From positions 1-32,816 of the forward strand of contig NZ_CAJXYQ010000028.1 of NCBI RefSeq assembly GCF_913063105.1: DNA of 32,816 bases. Reading direction: 5' to 3'. The position numbers were made by a program, and so were the translations under genes. This stretch comes from an uncultured Draconibacterium sp. GTDB taxonomy: Bacteria > Bacteroidota > Bacteroidia > Bacteroidales > Prolixibacteraceae. Positions 25,322-32,816 of this stretch are shown here, one piece after another; within the stretch, counting starts at the first letter, position 1, and the number at the start of each line of letters is the position of its first letter. The notes beneath the pieces were generated by a model. That model had not been told where the DNA came from, did no database searches, and worked only from the letters and a program-made list of their open reading frames with translations.

Positions 25322-25334
25322 GGTGCAAAAAAAA

Positions 25335-25910
25335 TTACACGCATATTCCATATAGAAACATGTCGATTACATCATTAATTTTTGTTGCAATTTCATTGTT
25401 TGTTTGTGCTTTCATTATTAACGGAACCTCAAAACCAATCATACACGTAAGAATGGCCTCACTTGTAAACTCGGCATCAATAGGCTTAAATTCCTGGTTT
25501 TCTATTCCTTCATTAATGATTCCGGATATCATTTTTGTTTCAAATTCGCGGTAGTTATTGCGTATTTTTTCAATAAAATTAAAGGTGGCTAAAAAATTGT
25601 CGTTTAATGCGGTAGTAAGATTGCCCTTTTTAACAAAGCGTTTCATCCTGATATTTACATAGCTTCTTAATTTTTCAATGGCCGATGCAGAGGAATTTAT
25701 GGCTTCATTAATTTCATTCACCAATAACTCTGCTTCGAAAGCAACAACCGCTTCAAATACGTCTTCCTTATTTTTGAAGTAATAATAGAGCGAACTCTTA
25801 CCTTTTCCGGCAGCATAGGCAATATCGTCCATTGTAGTTTTTTTAAATCCATAACGTTCAAATGTTACACCTGCTGCCTTTATTATTTGATTCTTTGTAC
25901 TATTTTTCAT
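25335..25910 (-). CDS. TetR/AcrR family transcriptional regulator
   Basis: The 191-residue protein has the classic TetR N-terminal helix-turn-helix at about 8-52: IIKAAGVTFERYGFKKTTMDDIAYAAGKGKSSLYYYFKNKEDVFEAVV, including the conserved YYYFKNKEDVF. The C-terminal ligand part (55-191) is helical, with no recognisable ligand. It probably represses itself or its neighbours. A promoter lies in front of it; the beta-barrel gene follows after 70 nt, and a DUF2490 gene is divergent across about 200 nt. Confidence 0.93.
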   Translation of the reverse strand: MKNSTKNQIIKAAGVTFERYGFKKTTMDDIAYAAGKGKSSLYYYFKNKEDVFEAVVAFEAELLVNEINEAINSSASAIEKLRSYVNIRMKRFVKKGNLTTALNDNFLATFNFIEKIRNNYREFETKMISGIINEGIENQEFKPIDAEFTSEAILTCMIGFEVPLIMKAQTNNEIATKINDVIDMFLYGICV

Positions 25911-25939
25911 TACATCTGTTTTATTCGACGAATTTGTTC

Positions 25940-25947
25940 CAAATGTA
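25940..25947 (-). promoter_or_regulatory. -7 promoter element for tetR
   Basis: TACATTTG on the minus strand matches TAnnTTTG, with TTAG (not TTTG) 19 nt upstream. The start would be near 25934, about 24 nt before the ATG. The flanks (TTGT...ACAA, 25934-25950) are weakly symmetric. Confidence 0.5.
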
Positions 25948-26109
25948 CAATAATTGATATTAATAACTAATAATTATAGGCATGATCTGCATAATATTTT
26001 GCATGAATTGAGATTTTTCCTTCCTGGATTGAGCAAAATTGATTTGATGTTTTATGTTTTCTTGGCGCATTTGGGTAAATTACCTGGTTTGTTTTATATT
26101 TTTGCAAGC

Positions 26110-26754
26110 ATGTTTAAACCTTTACTTTTTCTCTTTCTATCGATTATACCAATCCTTAGCATGGCTCAGGAGCGCCAGGTAATTTTATGGAATAAGAACC
26201 AGGTTGCCATTGAACTAGGAAAAGATATAAGCATATCCATTGCAGAGAAAATTCATTATTCGCCAAAGCGGTCGTCACTTGATTCAAAATATGCGGAACT
26301 ATTTTTGGGTCACGAGCTAAAACAATGGTTAGAATATGGTGCAGGTTTTCGATTTACTTCAGCAAATCTTCAGAATGGTTCGTGGCTACAAGAAAATCGG
26401 CCAATGATTTTTATCACCTTGAATAAAGACTTGAATAAATTTGAACTTGATTTTTCTAACCGCATGGAATACCGAACTTATAAAGAGCTTGAAAATCATT
26501 TTAGGCACAGACAGGCGTTTCAACTAAAATTTCCGGAGCTCACTACCTGGGGAATGCAATTTTTTTTAATGGAGGAAACATTTTATAAGCTAAATGGTCA
26601 GCGAACTCACCTGGCAAGGTTGTACTCCGGGTTAACAGCCCTTGATACAGATCATGTTGCCATAAAAGTTTATTACGCTTTTCAGAAACAAAAAATTCTA
26701 AATAGCTGGTTTACTGTTGATGTAATGGGCTTAAATTTAAGTTTTGATATTTAA
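26110..26754 (+). CDS. DUF2490 family outer-membrane protein
   Basis: I start at Met 26110, since MFKPLLFLFLSIIPILSMAQ is a good signal peptide and the 52 residues upstream in the same frame look non-coding. The product has 214 residues. It shows alternating strand patterns typical of DUF2490, including FLGHELKQWLEYGAGFRFT, ENRPMIFITLNKDLNKFELDFSNRMEYR and RLYSGLTALDTDHVAIKVYYAFQ. The family is a predicted beta barrel of Bacteroidota with unknown function. A Spy-like protein gene follows 80 nt downstream with its own promoter. Confidence 0.8.
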   Translation: MFKPLLFLFLSIIPILSMAQERQVILWNKNQVAIELGKDISISIAEKIHYSPKRSSLDSKYAELFLGHELKQWLEYGAGFRFTSANLQNGSWLQENRPMIFITLNKDLNKFELDFSNRMEYRTYKELENHFRHRQAFQLKFPELTTWGMQFFLMEETFYKLNGQRTHLARLYSGLTALDTDHVAIKVYYAFQKQKILNSWFTVDVMGLNLSFDI

Positions 26755-26789
26755 ACTTGCAACTTAGCAATTAAACCATTTATTTCACG

Positions 26790-26819
26790 TTTGGTCAAAT
26801 ACCACAGAATTTACATTTA
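26790..26819 (+). promoter_or_regulatory. Promoter for the Spy-like gene
   Basis: TTTG (26790-26793), 18 nt, then TACATTTA (26812-26819), one base from the full -7 form. It ends 15 nt before the start codon, giving a short leader of about 10 nt. Confidence 0.5.
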
Positions 26820-26834
26820 ATAAAAACAGATAAC

Positions 26835-27224
26835 ATGAAGAAACTAGTAGTACTACTTGCAGTTGTTTTGTTAGGAACAACTTTTGCAATGGCTCAGAAC
26901 AGGGAAGGACAACGTAATATGAACCCTGAAGAAATGGCTAAAAAGCGAACCGAAGAACTAAAAAAAGAATTAAAACTTGACCGGGTTCAAACAGATAAAA
27001 TGGAGAAATTTCTTACTGCATCCAACAAAGAAATGATGGAACTTCGGAAAGAGCTGCAAAATGAGGAAGACCGTTTTAAAATTCGTGACAAGATGAATGA
27101 ATTTAGAAAAACTCAGGATGAAGGTATTAAGAAAATACTGAAACCAGAACAGGTTGAAAAATACGAGAAATTGATGCAGGAACGACAAGAAAGAAGGGGG
27201 AGAGGCCCCGGAGAACGTAGATGA
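26835..27224 (+). CDS. Spy-like/DUF4890 small periplasmic protein
   Basis: The 129-residue protein has a signal peptide of about 20 residues (MKKLVVLLAVVLLGTTFAMA before Gln). The mature part is a charged helical protein: MNPEEMAKKRTEELKKELKLDRVQTDKMEKF, then a second helix pair with LKPEQVEKYEKLMQERQERR and an Arg/Gly tail. The LxLxxxQ...L...Q pattern resembles Spy/CpxP and DUF4890 proteins, which in other bacteria hold unfolded envelope proteins or sense envelope stress. The role here is inferred. It is convergent with a response regulator gene behind a shared terminator. Confidence 0.8.
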   Translation: MKKLVVLLAVVLLGTTFAMAQNREGQRNMNPEEMAKKRTEELKKELKLDRVQTDKMEKFLTASNKEMMELRKELQNEEDRFKIRDKMNEFRKTQDEGIKKILKPEQVEKYEKLMQERQERRGRGPGERR

Positions 27225-27253
27225 AAAAGACCACAATAGTTAAAAATATCGAG

Positions 27254-27284
27254 AGGCAGTTTTGAAAAGGAACTGCCTTTTTTT
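27254..27284 (+). terminator. Terminator after the Spy-like gene
   Basis: An 8-bp stem (27254-27261 AGGCAGTT with 27271-27278 AACTGCCT), a 9-base loop and a T tract (27278-27284). Confidence 0.9.
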
Positions 27285-27328
27285 AACTTGTAAAACGCAA
27301 AGGCCTTACGCATTTCTATTTTTCTTAG

Positions 27329-27982
27329 CTACAGCGAGATAAGTTGATTTTTGAATGCAAATATTACCAGATTTACCGTATTAAAAGTTTGGGTTTTCTG
27401 AAATAAGTTACTCTTGTGTTTTTCTACTGTTTTGGGGCTCAAGTGAATTAATTTGGCAATTTGTTCGTTATTAAGTCCTTCACATATTAAATTTAAAATT
27501 TCTTTTTCGCGCGAAGTAAAACTGGCCAATAATTTTTCTCCTGATTTACGTTCTTTATCCTTGTAAAGGTTACGGGATATAACTTTTATAATTTCAGACG
27601 AAAAGTAACTCCCTCCGCCAGCTACTTTTGTTATTGCTTTTTCAAAATCCTCAATATCAGAGCGTTTAAGCATGTAACCTTCAACTCCTGCAGATATCAT
27701 CTGTTCAATATAATCATCATCGGCAAACGATGTTAAGGCTATTATTTTTAGCTCAGGAATCTTTTGCAACGCCAGTTTAGTTGCCTCAATACCATTCATT
27801 TGAGGCATGTTAATATCCATTAAAACAATGTCGGGAACAACTCTGCCAATAAGTTCAATAAATTCTTTTCCGTTTGATGCCTGTCCGATAACAGATACAA
27901 AATCGAAATTATCTAAAAGCATTTTTAAACCATCTCTGAAAATCTTGTGGTCGTCAACAATAACAATACTGGTTTTTTCCAT
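27329..27982 (-). CDS. NarL/FixJ-type response regulator
   Basis: The 217-residue protein has a receiver domain (1-120) with acidic pocket Asp10 and Asp11, phosphorylation site Asp56 in LMDINMP, Thr84 and Lys106. A LuxR-type HTH follows (about 148-212): LASFTSREKEILNLICEGLNNEQIAKLIHLSPKTVEKHKSNLFQKT. The sensor kinase gene ends 9 nt upstream, so it is the cognate partner. Targets are unknown. The nearby Spy-like and DUF2490 genes encode exported proteins and might be regulated by it (inference). Confidence 0.95.
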   Translation of the reverse strand: MEKTSIVIVDDHKIFRDGLKMLLDNFDFVSVIGQASNGKEFIELIGRVVPDIVLMDINMPQMNGIEATKLALQKIPELKIIALTSFADDDYIEQMISAGVEGYMLKRSDIEDFEKAITKVAGGGSYFSSEIIKVISRNLYKDKERKSGEKLLASFTSREKEILNLICEGLNNEQIAKLIHLSPKTVEKHKSNLFQKTQTFNTVNLVIFAFKNQLISL

Positions 27983-27991
27983 TTTTGTGCT

Positions 27992-29230
27992 TTATATGAT
28001 AAAACTAAGCGTAATTTCAACACCTTTTCCTTTGCCGCTGTTAATTTCATATTTACCACCGAACGATTCTATGCGGTTCACAATATTTCGTAATCCCATT
28101 TTTTCTTCATCAGTAGTATGAATAATTTCGGGGTCGAAACCTTTTCCATTGTCTTGAAATACCACAATTACCGTTTTCTTTATTTGTTGAATGTCGATGC
28201 ATAAACTTGTTGCCTTGGCATGTTTAAGCGTATTATTTATTAACTCGTTGCAAATACGGTACATGTTCAACTCCATGTTCGGGTTGAGTTTAATTTGTTT
28301 TATCGATGAACTAACCGTGCAGCTAACTTCTCCAATGTCATTTATTTTGTCACACAATATTTCCAATGATTTAACAAGTCCGTATTTATTCAGAATAGAG
28401 GGGTTAAGGTTATTTATGGTAGCCTCCAGGTTTTCTAACGCAATGCCCGACAATTCCTTTACCTGACTTAAACTTTTGTTCTCGGCGCTTTTGCTGCAAT
28501 CTTTTTCAATTAATTTAATAAACAAGGCAATACTTGATAATATGGAGCCCAATCCATCATGCAAATCTGCGGCAATTCTTTTTCGTTCTTTATATTCAAC
28601 TTCAAGTGCTCGTAATGCCTGTTGTTTTTCAATTGTATTGTATGAATTAATTATTCGGTAAATCAAAACTACACAAACCAGCAACAGTAAAAATGTAAGA
28701 ATAAACAGTGTGTAGCCCCTTTGTTTAAACCTACTGTTTTTACGTAAGATATAATCATCAATTTTTATACGTAGTTCCTGGTATGCGTTATGAAAATCAT
28801 GATAACGATTTAACAGATTTACATCGATACTTTTTGTATTGTTTTGAAGAAAGACTAAAACCTGCTGGTGTAATTGCTTCACCTCTAGGGCTGTAACCTT
28901 CAGCGAAGTACGGAGTTGTAACTCGCTGTTATCTTTATATTTTTCAGATAGGAGGGAATCAAGTGATTGAATGGAAGTGTTGGCATGAGCAAAACAACCA
29001 ATTACGGCTGTTCTTTTCAGCGTATCGCTAAACCATAAATAATCATCTAAAAATATTCTACTTTTCGATATTTCCAGATTTATATTTGTAGATAATTCAA
29101 GTAGGGAGAGGTGTTCGCGGTCGAGTTGCAGACTTTTTACTGAAGTATAAATAATTCCGGCACAAGAAACCGTAGTAAAAATAATTATAGCGAATAAAAC
29201 CTTTCCTCTAAAAATTATTTTTAAACTCAT
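27992..29230 (-). CDS. Sensor histidine kinase (HisKA_3/NarX type)
   Basis: The 412-residue protein has membrane helices at about 10-30 and 172-193 with a 140-residue helical periplasmic sensor region between them, four-helix-bundle like. The HisKA_3 dimerisation segment RKRIAADLHDGLGSILSSIA carries the phosphorylated His224. The ATPase domain shows the N box (NELINNTLKHA, Asn332/333), DNGKGFD (360-366) and GKGKGVEI near 399-406. NarX-type kinases pair with NarL-type regulators, as seen here. The signal is unknown; the sensor region has no recognised ligand motif. First gene of the two-gene system. Confidence 0.94.
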   Translation of the reverse strand: MSLKIIFRGKVLFAIIIFTTVSCAGIIYTSVKSLQLDREHLSLLELSTNINLEISKSRIFLDDYLWFSDTLKRTAVIGCFAHANTSIQSLDSLLSEKYKDNSELQLRTSLKVTALEVKQLHQQVLVFLQNNTKSIDVNLLNRYHDFHNAYQELRIKIDDYILRKNSRFKQRGYTLFILTFLLLLVCVVLIYRIINSYNTIEKQQALRALEVEYKERKRIAADLHDGLGSILSSIALFIKLIEKDCSKSAENKSLSQVKELSGIALENLEATINNLNPSILNKYGLVKSLEILCDKINDIGEVSCTVSSSIKQIKLNPNMELNMYRICNELINNTLKHAKATSLCIDIQQIKKTVIVVFQDNGKGFDPEIIHTTDEEKMGLRNIVNRIESFGGKYEINSGKGKGVEITLSFII

Positions 29231-29294
29231 TTAGTAAATTCAATGATTTCTTTTTGATAAAGATATTCATTTGTTTTTACATATAAAGTTTAAA

Positions 29295-29318
29295 CCCCCC
29301 GCAAAAACCAGCGGGGGT
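29295..29318 (-). terminator. Probable terminator of the V-type ATPase operon
   Basis: A GC-rich 7-bp stem (29296-29302 with 29311-29317, CCCCCGC/GCGGGGG) lies 17 nt past the subunit K stop. On the minus strand the following bases are GTTTAAACTTT, a weak T tract, so the call is moderate. Confidence 0.55.
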
Positions 29319-29334
29319 ATATTTTATAAGCGTT

Positions 29335-29805
29335 TTATGCTCCCGGAATGCCTCCCATACCAAATACCATGGCAAGAAGTGCTACTGTTTCGATAATACC
29401 CATGGCGGCAATATACATACCTGAGCCTTGTTTATCATCTACTGCGAGGTTGGCACAAGCTGCCGCACCAACTTTTCCCTGCATAATTGCAGAAGCGGCA
29501 ATGGCAATACCAACAAAGAAAGCCCAAATCATTTGGTTGGTATAACTATCAGGGTTAAGGTTGGCCCCAATCATTGAGTTCATAAAAATCATCCCGTAAA
29601 TAACCTGGCTTAATGGCATACCAACCATTGCCAGCGCCAGCGAAGGAAGCTTTTTCTTATCTCTGATTGATTGTTTCCAAAGCCCTACAGCTCCCATGCC
29701 TGCAATACCGGTTCCGATTGCCGAACCTACACCTGCTATTCCCAGTGCGATGGCATGTCCGCCAAAGCCTGCAACTGTTGTTGCTAAAATTGTAGTTAAA
29801 ATCAT
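29335..29805 (-). CDS. ntpK: V-type ATP synthase subunit K (proteolipid, double hairpin)
   Basis: The 156-residue protein has four membrane helices, a fused double-hairpin c subunit as in Enterococcus hirae NtpK. Ligand positions are visible: PLSQVIYG (Ser66, Gln67, Tyr70), MQGKVGAA (Gln109) and GIIETVALL (Glu139). These match E. hirae Thr64, Gln65, Tyr68, Gln110 and Glu139, the Na+ site, so the rotor may carry Na+ rather than H+. Only the second hairpin carries the carboxylate, as expected for this fused type. It is the last gene of the operon, 21 nt after subunit I. Confidence 0.94.
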   Translation of the reverse strand: MILTTILATTVAGFGGHAIALGIAGVGSAIGTGIAGMGAVGLWKQSIRDKKKLPSLALAMVGMPLSQVIYGMIFMNSMIGANLNPDSYTNQMIWAFFVGIAIAASAIMQGKVGAAACANLAVDDKQGSGMYIAAMGIIETVALLAMVFGMGGIPGA

Positions 29806-29826
29806 TTTTATACTATTTAAAAATTT

Positions 29827-31662
29827 TTATTGTTTTTTGTCCTTCAAATCGAAGGGTTTATATTCATTTCCCGAAAATTCAACATTGGCATGACCGGCAT
29901 ATTCCAACATATTTAAACGTACACCATGAACCAATACTGCCATAGCTGCCAGAATCATATTTAAACCATGTCCTAAAATTAAAACAAGCACTGCGCCAAT
30001 ACCTGAAACTACTGTTGTTATGCCATCGCCAATAGCCATTTGATTAAAGCTAGCAGCCATTAGCACTGTTGATAATCCAACGGCATATAAGCGGATGTAT
30101 GAAATAATATCAGAAAACCCATTTATTATGCTCAGTGGTAAGTTTCCTATTGAACTGAGCATACCTTTTACAAAACTTGTTCCCGGCTTTGAAAATAAAG
30201 CAACCAGCAATGCGCCACCAACAAAAAGCCATAGCATAATTGCAGGTGCTTCAACACCCAAAACCATTTGGTTTACGATTAGGAACAAGCCCCAGATTAT
30301 TGCAATCCAGCCTAATTGAGCCAAAGCCCTGACGCTGTTGTTAAATTTCCATGCCACCTGCAAATGGCCTACCGTTAGATGAACGGCACCGATTAAAAAC
30401 ATAAGTTTCTGCACAATGAGGCTATCTCCGCCAAAGCTGGCCAGTTTTTCTACTTTCAGGCTACGCAATACCGGCAGTTCAGCAATAGCTTCAGAGCCAA
30501 AATAAGTACCGGTTAAAACGCCCCAAAACATAATTGAAATGGAAAGCGTATAAATCAGTCCAAATTCAATTTGTTTGGCAAATTTCTTTTTGCGGTGCAC
30601 CAAAAAGGTGAGTAGGAAAAATATTAGCCCATAGCCGGCATCTCCCACCAATATTCCGGTAAAAAAGGTGAAAAATACCATAAACACCCTCGATACATCC
30701 ATTTCTTTGTAGCCCGGAACAAGCCCCATAAAATCCATTACAGGTTGAATACGTTTTGCCCAGCGGGGAGTACGAACAAGGGTAGGGACCTCTTCCATTT
30801 CTTCGGGAAGGGGATCCTCGATTACATATCCCCAATGACGTTCTTCTGCTGTTTCAATAAAATGTTCTACAAAATCAACAGGAATAAAGCCTTTCCAGAA
30901 ACGTACGTGTTTCTCGAGAGATAAGCCTCCGAATTGTACATTGCGAACATCAAACCTTCGGAATCGTTCTTTCAGTCCCTCTTCGAGCACTACTTTTTGT
31001 GCATGTAATTGAAGTAAAAAGTTTTTATTACTTTCCAGGTCTCTGATTGTAGCAGCTAATAATTCTTTGGCATTTTCCAGTTCTAATTCCGGAAAAGGAA
31101 CTTCCTGAAATTCACCAAGCTGTTGGCTGGCATCTTTACCAAAAAATACTACCTGGTTTAATTCTTGAAACTTACCGGCAACTTGAATATCCTCTTGCTC
31201 TGCAACTCGTTTTAACTCTTTGTCGCTAAGCAAATAAAGCTTAATCCAAACGCCGTTGTTATTTAGTTGTTTCAGGTCTTCTAAACTGATGTTGCCCCAA
31301 TCTTCAAACCATTTAATGTTATGGTTTAAATTGAATTTTATATTCTCCAGATCCTGTCGGTGATTTTCGGCATCCAGCACCTTTTCCATTAAAAAAACCG
31401 CACCTCTTTCTACTTTCGAATAGTCGGTGATTTCACCGGAAGTGGTAGCGGGCTTTTTTTCATCATCGTACCTGTCAAGAACCGAAATAGCTTGTTGCAA
31501 TTGCTTTATGCGTGCATCTACCCTTTCAATTGATTCGTGTTTTGCTGCCTGCAACGGTGCAATGTGTATTACGCCAAGTTGACCCAATACGGTAAGTTCA
31601 GCGTCAATATCAACTGCAGAATCGGGCATGAACAGCATTATTTTTTTCATTTCTGCAATCAT
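29827..31662 (-). CDS. ntpI: V-type ATP synthase subunit I (stator a-subunit)
   Basis: The 611-residue protein has a cytoplasmic half (1-310, with several coiled-coil helices around 45-70 and 195-235) joined to a membrane half (about 322-590). VSRVFMVFFTFFTGILVGDAGYGL opens the membrane part, and SYIRLYAVGLSTVLM carries Arg524, the likely essential ion-path arginine, with a second Arg582 in HGVRLNMLEYAGH. It holds the peripheral stalks and the ion half-channels against the K ring. Its start overlaps the end of subunit D by 4 nt (ATGA), and an AAAGGAGG Shine-Dalgarno precedes it. Confidence 0.95.
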   Translation of the reverse strand: MIAEMKKIMLFMPDSAVDIDAELTVLGQLGVIHIAPLQAAKHESIERVDARIKQLQQAISVLDRYDDEKKPATTSGEITDYSKVERGAVFLMEKVLDAENHRQDLENIKFNLNHNIKWFEDWGNISLEDLKQLNNNGVWIKLYLLSDKELKRVAEQEDIQVAGKFQELNQVVFFGKDASQQLGEFQEVPFPELELENAKELLAATIRDLESNKNFLLQLHAQKVVLEEGLKERFRRFDVRNVQFGGLSLEKHVRFWKGFIPVDFVEHFIETAEERHWGYVIEDPLPEEMEEVPTLVRTPRWAKRIQPVMDFMGLVPGYKEMDVSRVFMVFFTFFTGILVGDAGYGLIFFLLTFLVHRKKKFAKQIEFGLIYTLSISIMFWGVLTGTYFGSEAIAELPVLRSLKVEKLASFGGDSLIVQKLMFLIGAVHLTVGHLQVAWKFNNSVRALAQLGWIAIIWGLFLIVNQMVLGVEAPAIMLWLFVGGALLVALFSKPGTSFVKGMLSSIGNLPLSIINGFSDIISYIRLYAVGLSTVLMAASFNQMAIGDGITTVVSGIGAVLVLILGHGLNMILAAMAVLVHGVRLNMLEYAGHANVEFSGNEYKPFDLKDKKQ

Positions 31663-32267
31663 AGGATGCCCTCCTTTTGTTTGCTGGTTTTTACCACTTT
31701 TGCTGTCGCAATTGTCAGGCGTTCATCATCTTGCAGTTTTTGTCCAATTTTCCGAATAGCCGTTTTTGCATTAGGTATTCTTCGGTTTTCAAATAGTTTA
31801 ACCCTGGCACGCACATCCAGCAACTCATCTTCCAACAGGTTAATCTGTTCTTTCAGGCATTCAATTTCGGCAAGTAATTGCAATTGTTCCTGCATAAGCT
31901 CTATGGCGTCGTCTACCCACAGGGGTGTTTCAGCATTCATAGGCATTACATTAAAATCAACTTTAACAAATTGCTGAACACGAACACCAGCTACATCAAC
32001 AGCTTTGGTAATAATTTTATTAACTGAAATATATTCATCAATATTTACCCACGAATCGCTCATTACTTCAGTCCATGGTTCTGCTGCTTTTCTGTTATTT
32101 TCAATTTGCTCACGAATTTCGTCAATACGTTCGGCAATGGTATTTATTGTTGCCATTAAGGATTTTTCCATTGCTTCAAACAAGGGCAGCATTCTTTCCG
32201 ATACCTTCAGAATTTTTTTCTGTCGGGCACGTTCTGTTTTTGTATATTTTATTTTCAGTCCTGCCAT
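31659..32267 (-). CDS. ntpD: V-type ATP synthase subunit D (central shaft)
   Basis: The 202-residue protein is mostly two long helices, matching subunit D, the rotor shaft within the A3B3 head. It begins MAGLKIKYTKTERARQKKILKV and ends with NRRIPNAKTAIRKIGQKLQDDERLTIATAKVVK, the conserved C-terminal D-subunit helix. Its start codon overlaps the stop of the upstream gene by 1 nt (TAATG), with AAGGAG upstream, so translation is coupled. It precedes I and K, the usual B-D-I-K order in Bacteroidota. Confidence 0.94.
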   Translation of the reverse strand: MAGLKIKYTKTERARQKKILKVSERMLPLFEAMEKSLMATINTIAERIDEIREQIENNRKAAEPWTEVMSDSWVNIDEYISVNKIITKAVDVAGVRVQQFVKVDFNVMPMNAETPLWVDDAIELMQEQLQLLAEIECLKEQINLLEDELLDVRARVKLFENRRIPNAKTAIRKIGQKLQDDERLTIATAKVVKTSKQKEGIL

Positions 32268-32764
32268 TACTTGTTCTCCTTGTTATTTCCGGGATTTACC
32301 ACCTTTGCCAACACTTTTGCCCCATTGGCTTTATTAAACGAATGTAAGCGCGTTACCAGCTGCAATTTAAGCTTATAAACCAATACTTCGGTTAGGGTAA
32401 ATGTTTTCCCAACTTCCATATCTCCCAGTTCTTCCCATTGCCATTGCAAGATGTTTTTTTCGCGTTCAAGTGGATTTCCTGCGATTAATTTTTGTGGCAA
32501 ACGATTGGTTTTTGCTACACGGTTTTGTGCTTTGGCTTGTCTTACTTCAGAGAAATCCTCCTTAACATCGTTTATAAACGAAGCAATGCTTTTTATGCCA
32601 ATATTGGCATTCATTTTCTGCATATCAACCGACTGTAAAACCTGAAAGTGTTTTGCAGACAATTGTTTTTTTGCATCGTTGTAAAAATCGTCAATGGTAA
32701 TAGGTGGCACCTGTCCTAAGGATAACGATGGCAAACTGGTCATTAAATAAACCATGTTTGACAT
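32267..32764 (-). CDS. Short DUF2764-like protein of the V-type ATPase operon
   Basis: The 165-residue product begins MSNMVYLMTSLPSLSLGQ, like the DUF2764 proteins that accompany Bacteroidota V-ATPases, and later has NPLEREKNILQWQWEELG and LTEVLVYKLKLQLVTRLHSF, patterns that recall subunit-C-like stalk proteins. It is much shorter than the roughly 280 residues I recall for that family, and sits between B and D rather than before A. It may be the stator/rotor link (C-like) subunit in reduced form. An AGGAGGA Shine-Dalgarno inside the end of the upstream gene, only 2 nt of separation, and a 1-nt overlap with D show tight coupling. Identity rests on pattern memory. Confidence 0.55.
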   Translation of the reverse strand: MSNMVYLMTSLPSLSLGQVPPITIDDFYNDAKKQLSAKHFQVLQSVDMQKMNANIGIKSIASFINDVKEDFSEVRQAKAQNRVAKTNRLPQKLIAGNPLEREKNILQWQWEELGDMEVGKTFTLTEVLVYKLKLQLVTRLHSFNKANGAKVLAKVVNPGNNKENK

Positions 32765-32766
32765 AT

Positions 32767-32816
32767 TTAATCCTCCTGATTTTTTGTGATTCGATCAACC
32801 AGGTCTTTGTTTAGTA
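32767..32816 (-). CDS. ntpB: 3' end of upstream ATPase gene, probably subunit B (partial)
   Basis: An open minus-strand frame runs in from the window edge and ends in TAA at 32767-32769; its last residues read LNKDLVDRITKNQED. It stops 2 nt before the DUF2764-like start and contains that gene's Shine-Dalgarno. The usual order A-B-D-I-K suggests subunit B, but 15 residues are too few to prove it. Confidence 0.45.
   Translation of the reverse strand, partial: LNKDLVDRITKNQED

Noticed and set aside
26097..26104. TATTTTTG as a promoter for the DUF2490 gene
   Set aside because: It is only 5 nt before the ATG, and the possible TTTG lies 23 nt away, so it would leave a leaderless message with poor spacing.
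25954..26109. N-terminal extension of the DUF2490 frame
   Set aside because: The downstream Met starts a proper signal peptide; an extension of 52 residues in front of it would bury the signal.
30566..30835. Second minus-strand frame inside subunit I
   Set aside because: It overlaps the conserved membrane part of subunit I in another frame and has no family signature.

Overview
This is a 32.8 kb AT-rich chromosomal window from a member of the Bacteroidota. The evidence is the protein families present (DUF2891, DUF4199, DUF2490, a Spy-like protein, a TamB/tsaD divergent pair, ExbB-ExbD-TonB, many SPII lipoprotein or SPI signals) and several promoters of the Bacteroidota form TTG/TTTG, about 19 bp, then TAnnTTTG. 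A V/A-type ATPase together with NhaD and a PutP-type symporter suggests a sodium-using, probably marine or saline, organism, perhaps Marinilabiliales/Prolixibacteraceae. That taxonomic guess is inference. I see no insertion sequences, phage genes, CRISPR array, tRNA or rRNA, and no gene-free stretch longer than 300 bases.

Layout. 1-320: the 3' end of rplT and its terminator. 349-3046 (minus): DUF2891 protein, then an M1 metallopeptidase, both exported and 4 nt apart. 3182-6244 (minus): MATE exporter, then RsgA, then a DUF4199 membrane protein; MATE has a strong promoter and a leader that holds a tiny ORF and a hairpin. 6492-7220 (plus): a small lipoprotein resembling the C-terminal part of GH127/DUF1680 proteins, ending tail to tail (4 nt overlap) with L-serine dehydratase. 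8588-9712 (plus): lipoprotein aldose 1-epimerase. 9758-11645 (minus): SDR oxidoreductase and a double-VOC protein. 11765-14270 (minus): PutP-family Na+/solute symporter and a YitT-family membrane protein. 14395-16591 (minus): ExbB, ExbD and a TolA-like TonB. 16742-18121 (minus): NhaD. 18264-22696 (minus): the giant TamB-like translocation protein, divergent from tsaD and sfsA (22818-24562, plus). 24632-25910 (minus): TetR regulator and outer-membrane beta-barrel protein. 26110-27224 (plus): DUF2490 protein and Spy-like protein. 27329-29230 (minus): NarL-type response regulator and its histidine kinase. 29335-32816 (minus): V-type ATPase operon with the end of subunit B (probable), a short DUF2764-like protein, then D, I and K.

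How the genes connect. Envelope biogenesis and energisation dominate (TamB, ExbBD-TonB, beta-barrel proteins, Spy-like protein, two-component system). The sodium theme is consistent: the ATPase proteolipid carries the same ligand pattern as the Na+-binding Enterococcus hirae NtpK, and the window also holds NhaD and PutP.

The most notable anomaly is at the start of the TamB gene. The natural ATG start and basic N-terminus lie in a different frame from the rest of the protein, and the two frames meet exactly at an A AAA AAG heptamer, the classic -1 slippery sequence. This may be a one-base indel or sequencing error, transcript slippage, or programmed frameshifting.
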